A DNA stretch of 64,000 bases. It comes from AP-15 sp963724435 (GTDB lineage Bacteria; Pseudomonadota; Alphaproteobacteria; ATCC43930; CGMCC-115725). Location: NCBI GenBank assembly GCA_963724435.1, contig CAVRUN010000001.1:682001-746000 (forward strand), given 5' to 3'. The notes under the pieces are model-generated. The model did not search any database. It was given only the letters and a program-made list of their open reading frames with translations, and was not told the DNA's origin. Within the stretch, counting starts at the first letter, position 1. Each line of letters opens with the position of its first letter. A program made the translations under genes and the position numbers. Below are positions 50,058 to 59,220 of this stretch, piece by piece.

Positions 50058-51095
50058 CTAGCTGACGCGAACGAGCGCCCCGCTTCCTGGCCTTTCCGGC
50101 TCGCCAGCCGCTATCGGGTAGAGATCGCGCCAGCGCCGGCAGCAGATGCTGTGTCCCAGAGTGGCAATTTCGAGCGGTGGCGCCGCCGCGGTGCAGCTGG
50201 GTTGAACATGCGGGCAGCGCGTCGCGAACACACAGCCCGGCGGCAGCGCCGCCGTGCTCGGCGGCTCACCAAAGACCCGCTGGCCAACCCTGCGTGGCTC
50301 GGGGTCAAGCCGGGGTGCGGCCGCCAGCAATGCTCGGGTATAGGGGTGCAACGGCCGGGCAAAAATTTCCTCGGCCGAGGCGAGTTCGACGATCCGCCCG
50401 AGATACATGATCGCGACGCGGTCACACAGCCGCTCGACTACTGACAAATCGTGCGAGATGAACAGGAAGGTCAGCCCGAGCCGCCGCCGCATTTCGAGCA
50501 ATAGATTGAGAATTGTCGCCTGGACCGACATGTCGAGCCCGGAGGTCGGCTCGTCGAGGACGATGATCCGCGGCTGCAGCAACAGGATGCGGGCCAATGC
50601 CACGCGCCGCAACTGGCCGCCGGAAAGCTCGTGTGGATAGCGCGGCCGGACAGAAGCATCGAGGCCGACGGCGCCCAGCACCTCGTCGACCCGCTCGCGG
50701 CGCGACTCAGCCGAGCCGGCATCGTGGATAACCAGCCCCTCCTCGAGTGTGCGGCCGATGCTCCACCACGGATCCAGCGCCGCCGCGGCATCCTGGTGCA
50801 CATACTGAATATTCCGCCGAGCGATGCGGGCGCGCTTTGGCGGGAAGCCGCTCACCAGCTTGCCGGCAAGACGAATCTCGCCTGCGGCCTCGCGCTGCAG
50901 CCCCAGAATCGTGCGGCCGAGAGTCGTTTTACCGCAGCCTGACTCCCCGACGATGCCAAGGATTTCGCCTTTTTCGACCGCGAGGCTAACGCCGCCCACG
51001 GCGCGCACCGGCGGCTTACTTTTCCCGAGCAGGCGGCGCTCACCGCCGAGCTGCACCGTGACGTCGCGCAATTCGAGGAGCGGCGTTCCGGTCAC
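50058..51095 (-). CDS. Peptide-type ABC transporter ATP-binding protein, DppF/OppF type
   Basis: The ATPase has 345 residues: Walker A GESGCGKTTLG, QYVHQDAAAALDPWW, signature LSGGQLRRVALARIL, Walker B IIVLDEPTSGLD and H-loop FLFISHDLSVV. The oligopeptide-type C-terminal tail has CVFATRCPHVQPSC, a Cys pattern seen in OppD/F proteins. The GTG at 51095 overlaps the stop of the preceding ATPase gene as GTGA, a clear coupling. It is the last gene of the five-gene operon. Confidence 0.93.
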   Translation of the reverse strand: MTGTPLLELRDVTVQLGGERRLLGKSKPPVRAVGGVSLAVEKGEILGIVGESGCGKTTLGRTILGLQREAAGEIRLAGKLVSGFPPKRARIARRNIQYVHQDAAAALDPWWSIGRTLEEGLVIHDAGSAESRRERVDEVLGAVGLDASVRPRYPHELSGGQLRRVALARILLLQPRIIVLDEPTSGLDMSVQATILNLLLEMRRRLGLTFLFISHDLSVVERLCDRVAIMYLGRIVELASAEEIFARPLHPYTRALLAAAPRLDPEPRRVGQRVFGEPPSTAALPPGCVFATRCPHVQPSCTAAAPPLEIATLGHSICCRRWRDLYPIAAGEPERPGSGALVRVS

Positions 51096-52111
51096 GATGC
51101 CAAAACCTCCAATCGCTCGTGCAGCACGCAGTCGATGAGCCGGCCCGCGGCAGCGCGGACGAGGTGTGGGCGGCGCGTCGCACAAGCTGGGCGAGCCTCT
51201 CTACAGCGCGGGGCAAAACGGCAGCCCAGCCCGGCGCGCAGGGGCGACGGCACCGCGCCGGGAATGCCGGTGAACGATGCCGACCGATCGGGATGGCAGG
51301 CTAACAGGGCTCGCGAATAGGGATGATGGGGTGCCTTGAGAATGGCGCCGGTTCGGCCGCGCTCGACCGTCTGCCCGGCGTAGATCACGCAGAGGTCGTC
51401 GCATAGCTGCGCGACGACACCGAGGTCGTGCGTCACAAACAACATCGAAAGGCCGAATTCCTCGGCCAGGTCGCGCAGAAGATCGAGGATTTGCTGCTGC
51501 GTGGTAACGTCGAGCGCTGTCGTCGGCTCATCGGCAATAACCAGCGCCGGCGAGCAGGCGAGTGCCGCCGCGATCAGCAGACGCTGGCGCTGTCCACCGG
51601 AGAATTGATGCGGATAGCGCTCCAGCGCCGCCTCGGGATCGGGCATCTGAACGCGGCGCAGCAGATTGACAATACGGTCGCGATGGACACGCTCGCGGTG
51701 GCCGCGCCGACGCCGCGGGCCCGAGCCATCCTCCAAGTCCGGCGCGTGCCATCTCATAATTTCTTGCAGCTGCGTGCCGACTTTGAAGACCGGGTTCAAC
51801 GCCAGATAGGGATCTTGCGGGATAAAGCCGATGCGGCGCCCGCGTATTCGGGTGTTCAGGTCTCGCTCACTGACTCCAAGCAGATCCTCGCCATCAAAGC
51901 GGATCTCCCCTTCCTCGATCCGCGCGCCTGCCGGCAATAGACCGAGGATCGCGCGAACGATGGTCGACTTGCCACAGCCGGACTCACCGACCACCCCAAG
52001 GATGTGCCCACGTTCGAGGGTGAAATCGATGTGGTCGAGGATTTTGGCGAGCCCCTCGTCGGTGGCGATCGACAGCCGCAAACCGCGTATCTCGAGGATC
52101 GCGCCGGCCAT
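51092..52111 (-). CDS. Peptide-type ABC transporter ATP-binding protein, DppD/OppD type
   Basis: This 339-residue ATPase has Walker A GESGCGKSTIV, IGFIPQDPYLALNPVF, signature FSGGQRQRLLIAAAL, Walker B LVIADEPTTALD, H-loop LFVTHDLGVV and the C-terminal Cys-rich tail LGCRFAPRCREARPAC. An unusual basic insert, GPRRRRGHRERVHRD, lies before the signature. Its ATG shares one base with the permease stop (TGATG), and its own stop overlaps the next gene. Confidence 0.94.
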   Translation of the reverse strand: MAGAILEIRGLRLSIATDEGLAKILDHIDFTLERGHILGVVGESGCGKSTIVRAILGLLPAGARIEEGEIRFDGEDLLGVSERDLNTRIRGRRIGFIPQDPYLALNPVFKVGTQLQEIMRWHAPDLEDGSGPRRRRGHRERVHRDRIVNLLRRVQMPDPEAALERYPHQFSGGQRQRLLIAAALACSPALVIADEPTTALDVTTQQQILDLLRDLAEEFGLSMLFVTHDLGVVAQLCDDLCVIYAGQTVERGRTGAILKAPHHPYSRALLACHPDRSASFTGIPGAVPSPLRAGLGCRFAPRCREARPACATRRPHLVRAAAGRLIDCVLHERLEVLAS

Positions 52112-53034
52112 CAGCGCGACCGCCGCAAGCGTGGATCGACTAGATCGCGGACCCCGTCACCGAGCAGGTTGAAACCGAGCACGGTGACCAGTATCGCCAG
52201 ACCTGGAAACGTCGAATACCACCACGCGTCGGGAAGGTAGTTGCGGCTTTCCGATATCGTCAGCCCCCAATCGGGAGCCGGCGGGGTGGCGCCCATGCCT
52301 AGAAATCCGAGCACCGCCGCCACCAGGATCGTAAAGCCCATCCCGATCGTCGCGCGCACGATCACAGGGGAGATCGCATTCGGAAGGATATGGAGGAACA
52401 GGATGCGCGCATCACCAGCGCCAATCCCGCGTAAGGCGTCGATAAACAGCGAGGCGCTGAGCCGCCTGGTTTCGGCAAAGACGAGCCGTGTGAAAAACGG
52501 CCAATAGGTCAGCGCCAACGCGACCATCGCGGTTTCCAGCGACGGGCTCATCAGCTGCGCCAATGCCAGCGCCAGCACCAGTTGCGGGATCGCCAGAAAG
52601 ACGTCGGTCACCCGCATGATGGTTTCCGACAACCAGCCCCGGGTATAACCGGCGATCAGCCCGAGCGGCACGCCGATCAGGCTCGCCAGCGCCACCACAA
52701 CGAGCGCCACTTCGAGTGCGCCGCGAGTGCCGAGGATCACACGCGAGAACAAGTCGCGGCCGAGATTGTCGGTGCCAAACGGGAACGCCGCACTTGGCGG
52801 CTTCAACCGCTGCAGCAAGTGCGAGGCAACGATGTCACCGGGATGTGGCGCGATCCAAGGGCCGACCAGCGCAATCACGACGACGCATATGACGATGACG
52901 AGCCCGATTAATGCCGGAATGTCGCGGGCGAACTTCTTCAGGATCAGCCAGTATCCGCTAAAACGCCGCCGCTCGCGCTGGCCGAAGGAGAACGGGCGTG
53001 CGATCGTCGGCGATGGCAGGGATGGGGCGCGCAT
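52111..53034 (-). CDS. Peptide-type ABC transporter permease, DppC/OppC type
   Basis: The 307-residue inner-membrane protein has six predicted hydrophobic segments. DppC features are FPFGTDNLGRDLFSRVILGTR, the coupling loop DALRGIGAGDARILFLHILPN and GLTISESRNYLPDAWW. It begins directly after the DppB-type stop, so the permease pair is tightly linked. Confidence 0.94.
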   Translation of the reverse strand: MRAPSLPSPTIARPFSFGQRERRRFSGYWLILKKFARDIPALIGLVIVICVVVIALVGPWIAPHPGDIVASHLLQRLKPPSAAFPFGTDNLGRDLFSRVILGTRGALEVALVVVALASLIGVPLGLIAGYTRGWLSETIMRVTDVFLAIPQLVLALALAQLMSPSLETAMVALALTYWPFFTRLVFAETRRLSASLFIDALRGIGAGDARILFLHILPNAISPVIVRATIGMGFTILVAAVLGFLGMGATPPAPDWGLTISESRNYLPDAWWYSTFPGLAILVTVLGFNLLGDGVRDLVDPRLRRSR

Positions 53035-54045
53035 TTACAACTGCTCCCGCAGTCGCGGGTCGAGTAGCCCGTGCACCAGATCGGTCACAATGTTGACCGC
53101 GGTGTAAATCACCCCGACCAGCAGGGTGACGGCGAGCATGACCTTGTAGTCGGCGGTCAGGATCGCTTGCACCGCATAGTCACCGATCCCTGGCCAGTCA
53201 AAGATCGCTTCGACGACGACGGCGCCGGCGATCAGCGCGCCAAACAGCAGCCCAATCTGGGTCACCGCGGCGATGACCGAGTTGCGCAGAACATAGACCC
53301 ATATCAGGCGATGCCGCGGATAACCGACCGCGCGCTCGAACAGCACAAAGTCCTTCTGCAGGGTCTCGAGCATGCCGGCTCGGGTAAAGCGGGTGATCGT
53401 CGCCAGCCCCCCAAGTGACAATGTCACTGCCGGCAGGACGAGATGCCGCAAAGCATCGCAAAACGCGTCAAAACGTCCGGCAAGCAAGCTGTCGATCAAC
53501 AGCGAGCCGGTGATATCCGGCGGCGGCAGGATGTCGGTGCCGAGCCTCCCGCGCAACGGCAGCCAGTGCAGCTGCATCGCAAAAAGCATCTGCAGCATAA
53601 TTGCAAACCAAAAGGCCGCCATCGCGACGCCGGTAATCGTAAACAGGCGCAGGGCAAAATCCGGCCAGCGATTGTGATACACCGCCGAAATCACGCCGAG
53701 CGGAATACCGAATACGGAGGCGATCAGCAGCGCCGACAAGGTCAGTTCCAATGTCGCCGGCAGGCGCTGGCGAATGTCCGCCCCGACCGGGCGATGCGAA
53801 TACTGGCTCTCGCCGAAATTTCCGCGCAGCACTTGCCCAAGATACAGGATGAGCTGAACCCCAAGTGGGCGATCAAAGCCGAATTCGTGGCGGATCTGGG
53901 CGATTTGTTGTGGTGTCGCATTGTCGCCGGCGAGGGCCGCCGCGGGATCCGCAGGCACCACCCGCACCATCAGAAAGGTCATGACCAGGAGCCCAAAAAG
54001 CGACGGGACGGCATACGCAGCACGGCGCAAGATAAAGCCCAGCAA
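53035..54045 (-). CDS. Peptide-type ABC transporter permease, DppB/OppB type
   Basis: The 336-residue permease has six hydrophobic segments: LRRAAYAVPSLFGLLVMTFL at the N-terminus, FGFDRPLGVQLILYLGQVLRGNFGES, and the loop ERAVGYPRHRLIWVYVLRNS. The start is a TTG at 54045, chosen because GGAGG lies eight bases upstream and the predicted N-terminus MLGFILRR matches the family; no ATG serves. It follows the substrate-binding protein gene by 34 bases. Confidence 0.93.
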   Translation of the reverse strand: MLGFILRRAAYAVPSLFGLLVMTFLMVRVVPADPAAALAGDNATPQQIAQIRHEFGFDRPLGVQLILYLGQVLRGNFGESQYSHRPVGADIRQRLPATLELTLSALLIASVFGIPLGVISAVYHNRWPDFALRLFTITGVAMAAFWFAIMLQMLFAMQLHWLPLRGRLGTDILPPPDITGSLLIDSLLAGRFDAFCDALRHLVLPAVTLSLGGLATITRFTRAGMLETLQKDFVLFERAVGYPRHRLIWVYVLRNSVIAAVTQIGLLFGALIAGAVVVEAIFDWPGIGDYAVQAILTADYKVMLAVTLLVGVIYTAVNIVTDLVHGLLDPRLREQL

Positions 54046-54079
54046 GCGGTCGTCCTCCGCTAACGAAAACCCGCCCGCC

Positions 54080-55663
54080 TCATGCTGCGAGATGCATCCA
54101 GCGGACTTCGCCGCCCGATCCGACCGGGCAATGGCGAAAGCCTTGGACGCGGTTCGCCAAGCCGACCACCTCGATATGGTTGTAAATCCAGATATCGGGT
54201 AAATCGGCGACGATCATTTGGGCCGCCTGTTCGTAAAGGGGCGCACGATCCTCCTGTTCGACCAGCGCGCGGGCCTTGCGCAATAGCGCGTCTACTTTCG
54301 AGTTGGTGTACCAACACGACGCCTTCCAAGTGCCGTGAAAGCGGCTGTCGTACATCTGGCCGATCCAATTATCGGGGTCGACGTAATAGGTGCTCACCCA
54401 ATGGATCCACATATCGGGCGTGGTCTCCGCCTTACTCGAAACGCTGGTCAGATTGGCAAAGGTGTCGCTGACCAGCTTCAGATTGACCCCGATGGTCGCG
54501 AGATCACTCTGGAACAGCTGCCCCGCCTGCACCGTCTGCTCGAGCGGCTGCTGCACATGCAATTCGATTGGCCGTTTGATTGGCGCACCCTCGGCCACCG
54601 CTTTGTCGAAATATTCCTTGGCCTTGGCCAAATCGTAATCATAGCCCTTTTCGTCTTTTGGATAGCCCCAGAGGTTATTGGGTATTGGCGATGTATTGCG
54701 GGTCGCATAACCTTTCACGATTTCATTAATGAATCCGTCATAATTGAAGGCATGAGCAAAACATTTGCGCGCGTTTATATTGTCGAACGGTGGTTTTGTA
54801 TTGTTCATGCGGATCACAAACAGCCGCATCGTCTGGTTCTTGGCAATGTGGGCATTCGGCGCTTTTTGAATGCGCTCGATCTGGTCCACCGGCAGATTGC
54901 TATCGGTCATGTCGAGCGAGCCGTTGAGCAACGCCAATACTCTCGTCGATGTCACCTGAGCCGGGCGCCAGCTGACCGCCGCAACCGGCCGCGGATTATC
55001 GCTCCAGCCCATAAAATGATCGGGATTTCGCTCCATATCGAGATGTTCGAGCGGCACGTAGGTTGATGGGTTGACCCGGTAAGCGCCGGAGCCAGCCTGG
55101 TTCGAGGCGAGCCAAGTCGCGGCCCAGTCACCGTTATTCTCATGCGCCTTGATGACGCGCGGATTGACGATGGCGACCATCGGGATCGTTGCAAAGAACG
55201 GCCCGAACGGCTTTTCCAGCTTGAAGCGAACCAGATACGGTTCCGGCGCGGTGACCGACTCCGATTTGATGACGGTCAGAAATGGTGCGGATGGCGCTTT
55301 GTTGAGCCCGAGCAGGCGCTGAAAGCTGTAGACAACATCGGCGGCCGTAAGCTCGCTGCCATCATGGAATTTGACGCCTTGTCGCAGCTTCAAATCCCAG
55401 GTGAGGCCATCTGACGAGGCGGTATAGCTGACCGTCAGCCAGGGGCGCATCTTGGCTGGATTGTCCTCCCAACGATAAAGGTTGTCATAAGCGTTGAGCG
55501 CGTAATCGGTTGCCGAGACGTCGAGCACCTGATGCGGATCAAGATTGGCCGGCATGTTAAAGCCGGGCACAAGGGTATTGGCGCTCTCGGCATGCGCCGA
55601 CAACGTCGGGGTCAGCATCGCAGCGCCGGCCAGTGTCGCAAATTCCCGTCGCGTCATCTGCAT
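54080..55663 (-). CDS. Peptide/oligopeptide-type ABC substrate-binding protein
   Basis: This is a 527-residue periplasmic protein of the SBP_bac_5 family. The Tat-type leader MQMTRREFATLAGAAMLTPT suggests export in folded form. Mature blocks include LDPHQVLDVSATDYALNAYD, LRQGVKFHDGSELTAADVVYSFQRLL and RLFVIRMNNTKPPFDNINAR. Relatives bind peptides, opines, sugars or nickel complexes. It heads the five-gene importer operon; the ATG at 55663 has GAGGAG nine bases upstream. Confidence 0.94.
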   Translation of the reverse strand: MQMTRREFATLAGAAMLTPTLSAHAESANTLVPGFNMPANLDPHQVLDVSATDYALNAYDNLYRWEDNPAKMRPWLTVSYTASSDGLTWDLKLRQGVKFHDGSELTAADVVYSFQRLLGLNKAPSAPFLTVIKSESVTAPEPYLVRFKLEKPFGPFFATIPMVAIVNPRVIKAHENNGDWAATWLASNQAGSGAYRVNPSTYVPLEHLDMERNPDHFMGWSDNPRPVAAVSWRPAQVTSTRVLALLNGSLDMTDSNLPVDQIERIQKAPNAHIAKNQTMRLFVIRMNNTKPPFDNINARKCFAHAFNYDGFINEIVKGYATRNTSPIPNNLWGYPKDEKGYDYDLAKAKEYFDKAVAEGAPIKRPIELHVQQPLEQTVQAGQLFQSDLATIGVNLKLVSDTFANLTSVSSKAETTPDMWIHWVSTYYVDPDNWIGQMYDSRFHGTWKASCWYTNSKVDALLRKARALVEQEDRAPLYEQAAQMIVADLPDIWIYNHIEVVGLANRVQGFRHCPVGSGGEVRWMHLAA

Positions 55664-55876
55664 TGCGGTGTCTCCTCGGCGGGAGGTCGGCGCTCCCTTG
55701 ACGCAATGCAGCAAAGACTATGCCAGCGGCCCGATCAGTCCTGGTCCGGAAGCAGCCCTCGTGGGCGCCAGGGTCACAAGCATCTGGGGCGCCGGCGTAT
55801 CTCCTGATTTGCCCACGGCAAAGTCTCACGATAAAACGAGGCCGCTGCAGCCCGCGATTTTTTCTAAGGAACAGCG

Positions 55877-56569
55877 ATGGGTGAGACCATGTTGCGCAGC
55901 GGCATGCTGGTGTTCCCAAATCTGACCCAGCTCGACCTGACCGGTCCCTATGAAGTTTTGGCCCGGCTCCCCGGCGCTCAGACCCGACTGCTGTGGAAGG
56001 ACCTCGACCCGGTGCGCTCGGAGCACGGGATGAGGATTTCGCCCGATACGACTTTTGCCGATTGCCCGCCGCTAGATCTGGTGCTGGTGCCGGGCGGCGG
56101 CGGCATCAACCCGCTGCTCGAAGATGCGGAGGTGCTGGCGTTTCTGCGCCATGCCGCGGCCGAGGCGCGTTATGTTGTCGGAATCTGCACCGGCTCCTTA
56201 GTGCTGGGTGCGGCGGGGCTACTGCGCGGCAAGCGCGCCGGCACGCACTGGATGTCGCGCGAGTTGTTGCGGGCGTTTGGCGCTGAGCCGGTGGCCGAGC
56301 GCGTCGTCGTCGATGGCAACATCTTCACCGGTGGCGGAGTCACCGCAGGAATCGACGTGGCCCTCGCTGTCGCCTCCGAGATTTCAGGTCGTGCGGCCGC
56401 CGAGACGATCCAGCTCGGCATCGAATACGACCCGGCGCCGCCCTTCGTCTCCGGTTCTCCCGAAACAGCCGATCCCGCGGTGCTGGCGCAGGTACTCGCT
56501 CGCAGCGAACCGCGTCAGCGCGACCGCGCTGAACGAGTTGCCCGCGCGGCGAAAGCGCTCGGCTTATGA
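55877..56569 (+). CDS. DJ-1/PfpI family protein, isonitrile hydratase-like
   Basis: This 230-residue protein has the nucleophile elbow VGICTGSLVLGAAGLL with Cys104 followed by Thr105, and Asp20 in QLDLTGPYEVL. The same trio, with the same spacing, is reported for isonitrile hydratase InhA of Pseudomonas (Asp17, Cys101, Thr102, from memory). Other family traits are VLVPGGGGINPLL and HWMSRELL. InhA turns R-NC into R-NH-CHO. AraC-type regulators share this domain but have a DNA-binding tail, absent here. Its stop overlaps the next start as ATGA, tying it to an amidase gene. It is divergent from the peptide-type ABC operon. Confidence 0.8.
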   Translation: MGETMLRSGMLVFPNLTQLDLTGPYEVLARLPGAQTRLLWKDLDPVRSEHGMRISPDTTFADCPPLDLVLVPGGGGINPLLEDAEVLAFLRHAAAEARYVVGICTGSLVLGAAGLLRGKRAGTHWMSRELLRAFGAEPVAERVVVDGNIFTGGGVTAGIDVALAVASEISGRAAAETIQLGIEYDPAPPFVSGSPETADPAVLAQVLARSEPRQRDRAERVARAAKALGL

Positions 56570-57756
56570 CGCAGGACACTGCGCGCTATCAGGGATTTGT
56601 CGACGAGTTGTTCCGTCTTGGCCTCGTCGATGCCGAAAAACGCGACTTTCTGCATCGCGGGCTGACGGATGCCGCCGGCTCGCCACTCGCGCCGTTCACA
56701 AAGCCGACTGCGGCCAGACACAGAGCATCGCAGCAGGCGGCCGAACGCGCGGCTGCGGCAGGGCTGGTAACGCGCACGGACAACACGCTGCGGATCGGCA
56801 GCGGTCCCGAAACCGTGCATTGGGGCTATTTTTCAGGCGCGCTGGATCCGATCGCCTTTGTCCGGCCTGGCGAGACGGTCACGATCGACACGGTCTCGCA
56901 TGAAGGGCTGGTCGCTGATCAGGGCGCCCCCGAGGCATTTTTCGCCCGTTTCGGCATTCCGCGCGAACAGGTTCTGGCCGATGCCGTCGCGATCTACTCG
57001 AAGGTTCAGCACAGCGGGCTTGGGCCGCACATCGTTTCCGGGCCGCTCCATGTCGAGGGCGCCGAGCCGGGCGACGTGCTCGCAGTGCACATCCTCGAAG
57101 CAACGCCGCGCACCCCCTACGGCGTCAATTCGATGCGCACGACAAAGGGTGGGCTGCCGGACGAATTCACCCTCAACCGCAGCATCGTCATCCCATTCGA
57201 TCTCGATCGTGGCCGGGCATTATTTGCTCCCGGGATCGAGGTCCCTCTGAAGCCGTTTTTCGGGATTATGGCGACCGGGCCGGCAGGCAGTCTCGGGCGC
57301 ATCTCATCAATACCGCCGGGGGCCCATGGCGGCAACATCGACCTAAAGGAACTGACGGCCGGATCGACATTTTACTTGCCGGTCCATGTGCCGGGAGCCT
57401 TGTTCATGGTCGGCGACGGTCATGCTGCACAGGGCAACGGCGAGGTCGATCTGACCGCGATCGAAACGTCGCTGACCGGCGTCTTTCGCTTCGAACTGCT
57501 CAAGGGCCGGCCATTGACTTGGCCGCGGGCCGAAACGCCGACCCATTGGATCGCGATCGGTTTGCACGAGAACCTCGACGAGGCGATGAAGATCGCCATC
57601 CGCGAGACGATCGACTTTCTGGTCTGCGAGAAAAGTCTAACTCGCGAGGACGCCTATGCGCTCGCCAGCATTGCCGTTGATTTCGAAGTCACTCAGGTTG
57701 TCGACGGCGTCAAAGGCATCCACGCGATGATCCCGAAAGCGATCTTCACCGGTTGA
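56566..57756 (+). CDS. Acetamidase/formamidase (FmdA/AmdA) family protein, copy 1
   Basis: The 396-residue protein has an N-terminal extension of about 75 residues, not seen in copy 2, followed by the FmdA/AmdA core: TVHWGYFSGALDP, VSGPLHVEGAEPGDVLAVHILE, FFGIMATGPAG, GAHGGNIDLKELTAGSTFYLPVHVPGALF-like beta-sandwich blocks and GDGHAAQGNGEVD. Family enzymes hydrolyse formamide or acetamide to ammonia and the acid. Translation is coupled to the DJ-1 gene through ATGA. Confidence 0.86.
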   Translation: MTQDTARYQGFVDELFRLGLVDAEKRDFLHRGLTDAAGSPLAPFTKPTAARHRASQQAAERAAAAGLVTRTDNTLRIGSGPETVHWGYFSGALDPIAFVRPGETVTIDTVSHEGLVADQGAPEAFFARFGIPREQVLADAVAIYSKVQHSGLGPHIVSGPLHVEGAEPGDVLAVHILEATPRTPYGVNSMRTTKGGLPDEFTLNRSIVIPFDLDRGRALFAPGIEVPLKPFFGIMATGPAGSLGRISSIPPGAHGGNIDLKELTAGSTFYLPVHVPGALFMVGDGHAAQGNGEVDLTAIETSLTGVFRFELLKGRPLTWPRAETPTHWIAIGLHENLDEAMKIAIRETIDFLVCEKSLTREDAYALASIAVDFEVTQVVDGVKGIHAMIPKAIFTG

Positions 57757-57835
57757 CTGCAATCCCGGGGGCACCGCTGCTTGCGTCGGGCATGGGTTGT
57801 GCATAGCCTCGCCGGCACTTCGCAGGAGGGCGGGC

Positions 57836-58960
57836 ATGAAAAGCATCACCGTCGATTATACAAAGCAGCTCGCAGAGGAGCCGAACAAAGGCCATAACCG
57901 CTGGCACGAAGCGATCCCGCCGATCGTCGAGGCCGAACTCGGCGAGGAAGTCGAGATCGAGACCCGCGATGCCTTTGACGGCCAAATCACGTCGTCAACG
58001 ACCGCGCCGGATCTGCTGCACTGCGATCTCAACCGCGTCCACGCGCTGACCGGGCCGGTCTATGTTGCCGGCGCCGCGCCGGGCGATCTGCTCGAAGTCG
58101 AGATCTCCGACATGAAGCCGGCGGCCTTTGGTTATACCGTGCAGGTGCCGGGTTTCGGCTTTTTGCGCGACGCCTTTCCGGAGCCGCACATTGTCAAATG
58201 GTCGATCAAGGACGGCTTTGCCGAGTTGACCGATCTGCCTGGTGTACGCATCCCCGATGGCTCTTTTGTCGGCGTGATCGGGGTCGCGCCATCGCGGCAA
58301 CTGCGCGAGACGGTCCAGCGCCGCGAGGCCGCTCTCGCAGCGCGCGGCGGTGTGGCGTTGCCTCCCGAAGCTAAGGGGGCCGTGCCGAGCAGCGAGCCGA
58401 TTGCGTCCGAGGCGTTGCGGACGATCCCGCCGCGCGAGAACGGCGGCAATCTCGACATCAAGCAGCTCAGCAAAGGGGCGCGGCTGCTGCTGCCGGTGTT
58501 TGTCGACGGCGCGTTGTTCTCGGTCGGCGATGCGCATTTCGCCCAAGGCGATGGCGAGGCCTGCGGCACCGCGATCGAAATGTCGGGATCGATCCTGGTC
58601 CGCTTTTCCTTGCATAAGGGCGAAGCCCAGCGCCGCGGCATCCGCTTCCCGCGGTTTCAGCGCAACGATTACTATTTCCCGCCGGAACTCGCCGCTCCGC
58701 GACGCTTTCTGGCGACCACCGGCATGTCGATCCGTCCCGATGGCACCAACGAGAGCGAAGACACGACCTTGAGCGCGCGCAACGCCCTGCTCTCGATGAT
58801 CGATTTGTTGGTCGAGCGCGGCTGGACGCGGCAGCAGGCTTACGCCATCTGCAGCGTAGCGGTCGATCTGAAGATCAGCGAACTGGTCGACGTACCGAAC
58901 ATGGTCGTCAGCGCCTTTTTGCCGCTCGATTTATTTGGCAAGGACAATGCCGCCCGGTGA
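57836..58960 (+). CDS. Acetamidase/formamidase (FmdA/AmdA) family protein, copy 2
   Basis: The 374-residue protein has the standard FmdA layout without an N-terminal extension: NRWHEAIPPIVEAELGEEVEIETRDAFD, NRVHALTGPVYVAGAAPGDLLEVEI, GVIGVAPSR, ENGGNLDIKQLSKGARLLLPVFVDGALFSVGD and HFAQGDGEACGTAIE. It is paralogous to the gene just upstream. The ATG at 57836 follows AGGAGGG. It lies 79 bases after copy 1 and probably belongs to the same transcript. Confidence 0.88.
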   Translation: MKSITVDYTKQLAEEPNKGHNRWHEAIPPIVEAELGEEVEIETRDAFDGQITSSTTAPDLLHCDLNRVHALTGPVYVAGAAPGDLLEVEISDMKPAAFGYTVQVPGFGFLRDAFPEPHIVKWSIKDGFAELTDLPGVRIPDGSFVGVIGVAPSRQLRETVQRREAALAARGGVALPPEAKGAVPSSEPIASEALRTIPPRENGGNLDIKQLSKGARLLLPVFVDGALFSVGDAHFAQGDGEACGTAIEMSGSILVRFSLHKGEAQRRGIRFPRFQRNDYYFPPELAAPRRFLATTGMSIRPDGTNESEDTTLSARNALLSMIDLLVERGWTRQQAYAICSVAVDLKISELVDVPNMVVSAFLPLDLFGKDNAAR

Positions 58961-59020
58961 CACCCAGCTCGTTTGGCCTTTTCAATCAAGCGGAATACCG
59001 GTAATTAGCGCGCATTCCAC

Positions 59021-59087
59021 CCACCGCTCACCTTACCGGCAAAGGCCGGTATCCACGGCTGCCATGGGTCCCGGCTTTCGCCGGGAA
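59021..59087. repeat. Imperfect palindromic intergenic repeat (REP-like), copy 2
   Basis: CCGGCAAAGGCCGGTATCCA at 59036 faces TGGGTCCCGGCTTTCGCCGG at 59065, giving a long imperfect hairpin. CCACCGCTCA at 59021 and the right arm match copy 1 at 16194-16264. It lies in the 260-base gap between the amidase and aldo/keto reductase genes. Confidence 0.6.
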
Positions 59088-59220
59088 TACGACAAGGCGG
59101 TCTACCGCTTAGTCTCTAGCAGCACAGTTGGCGCGTCTCCGTTAGCTTGACGCGGCACGTCGGCAAAAGAGACGCTGAGCGTTCACCTGATAAATACTTC
59201 ACGGACGAGAGGAATAGTCA

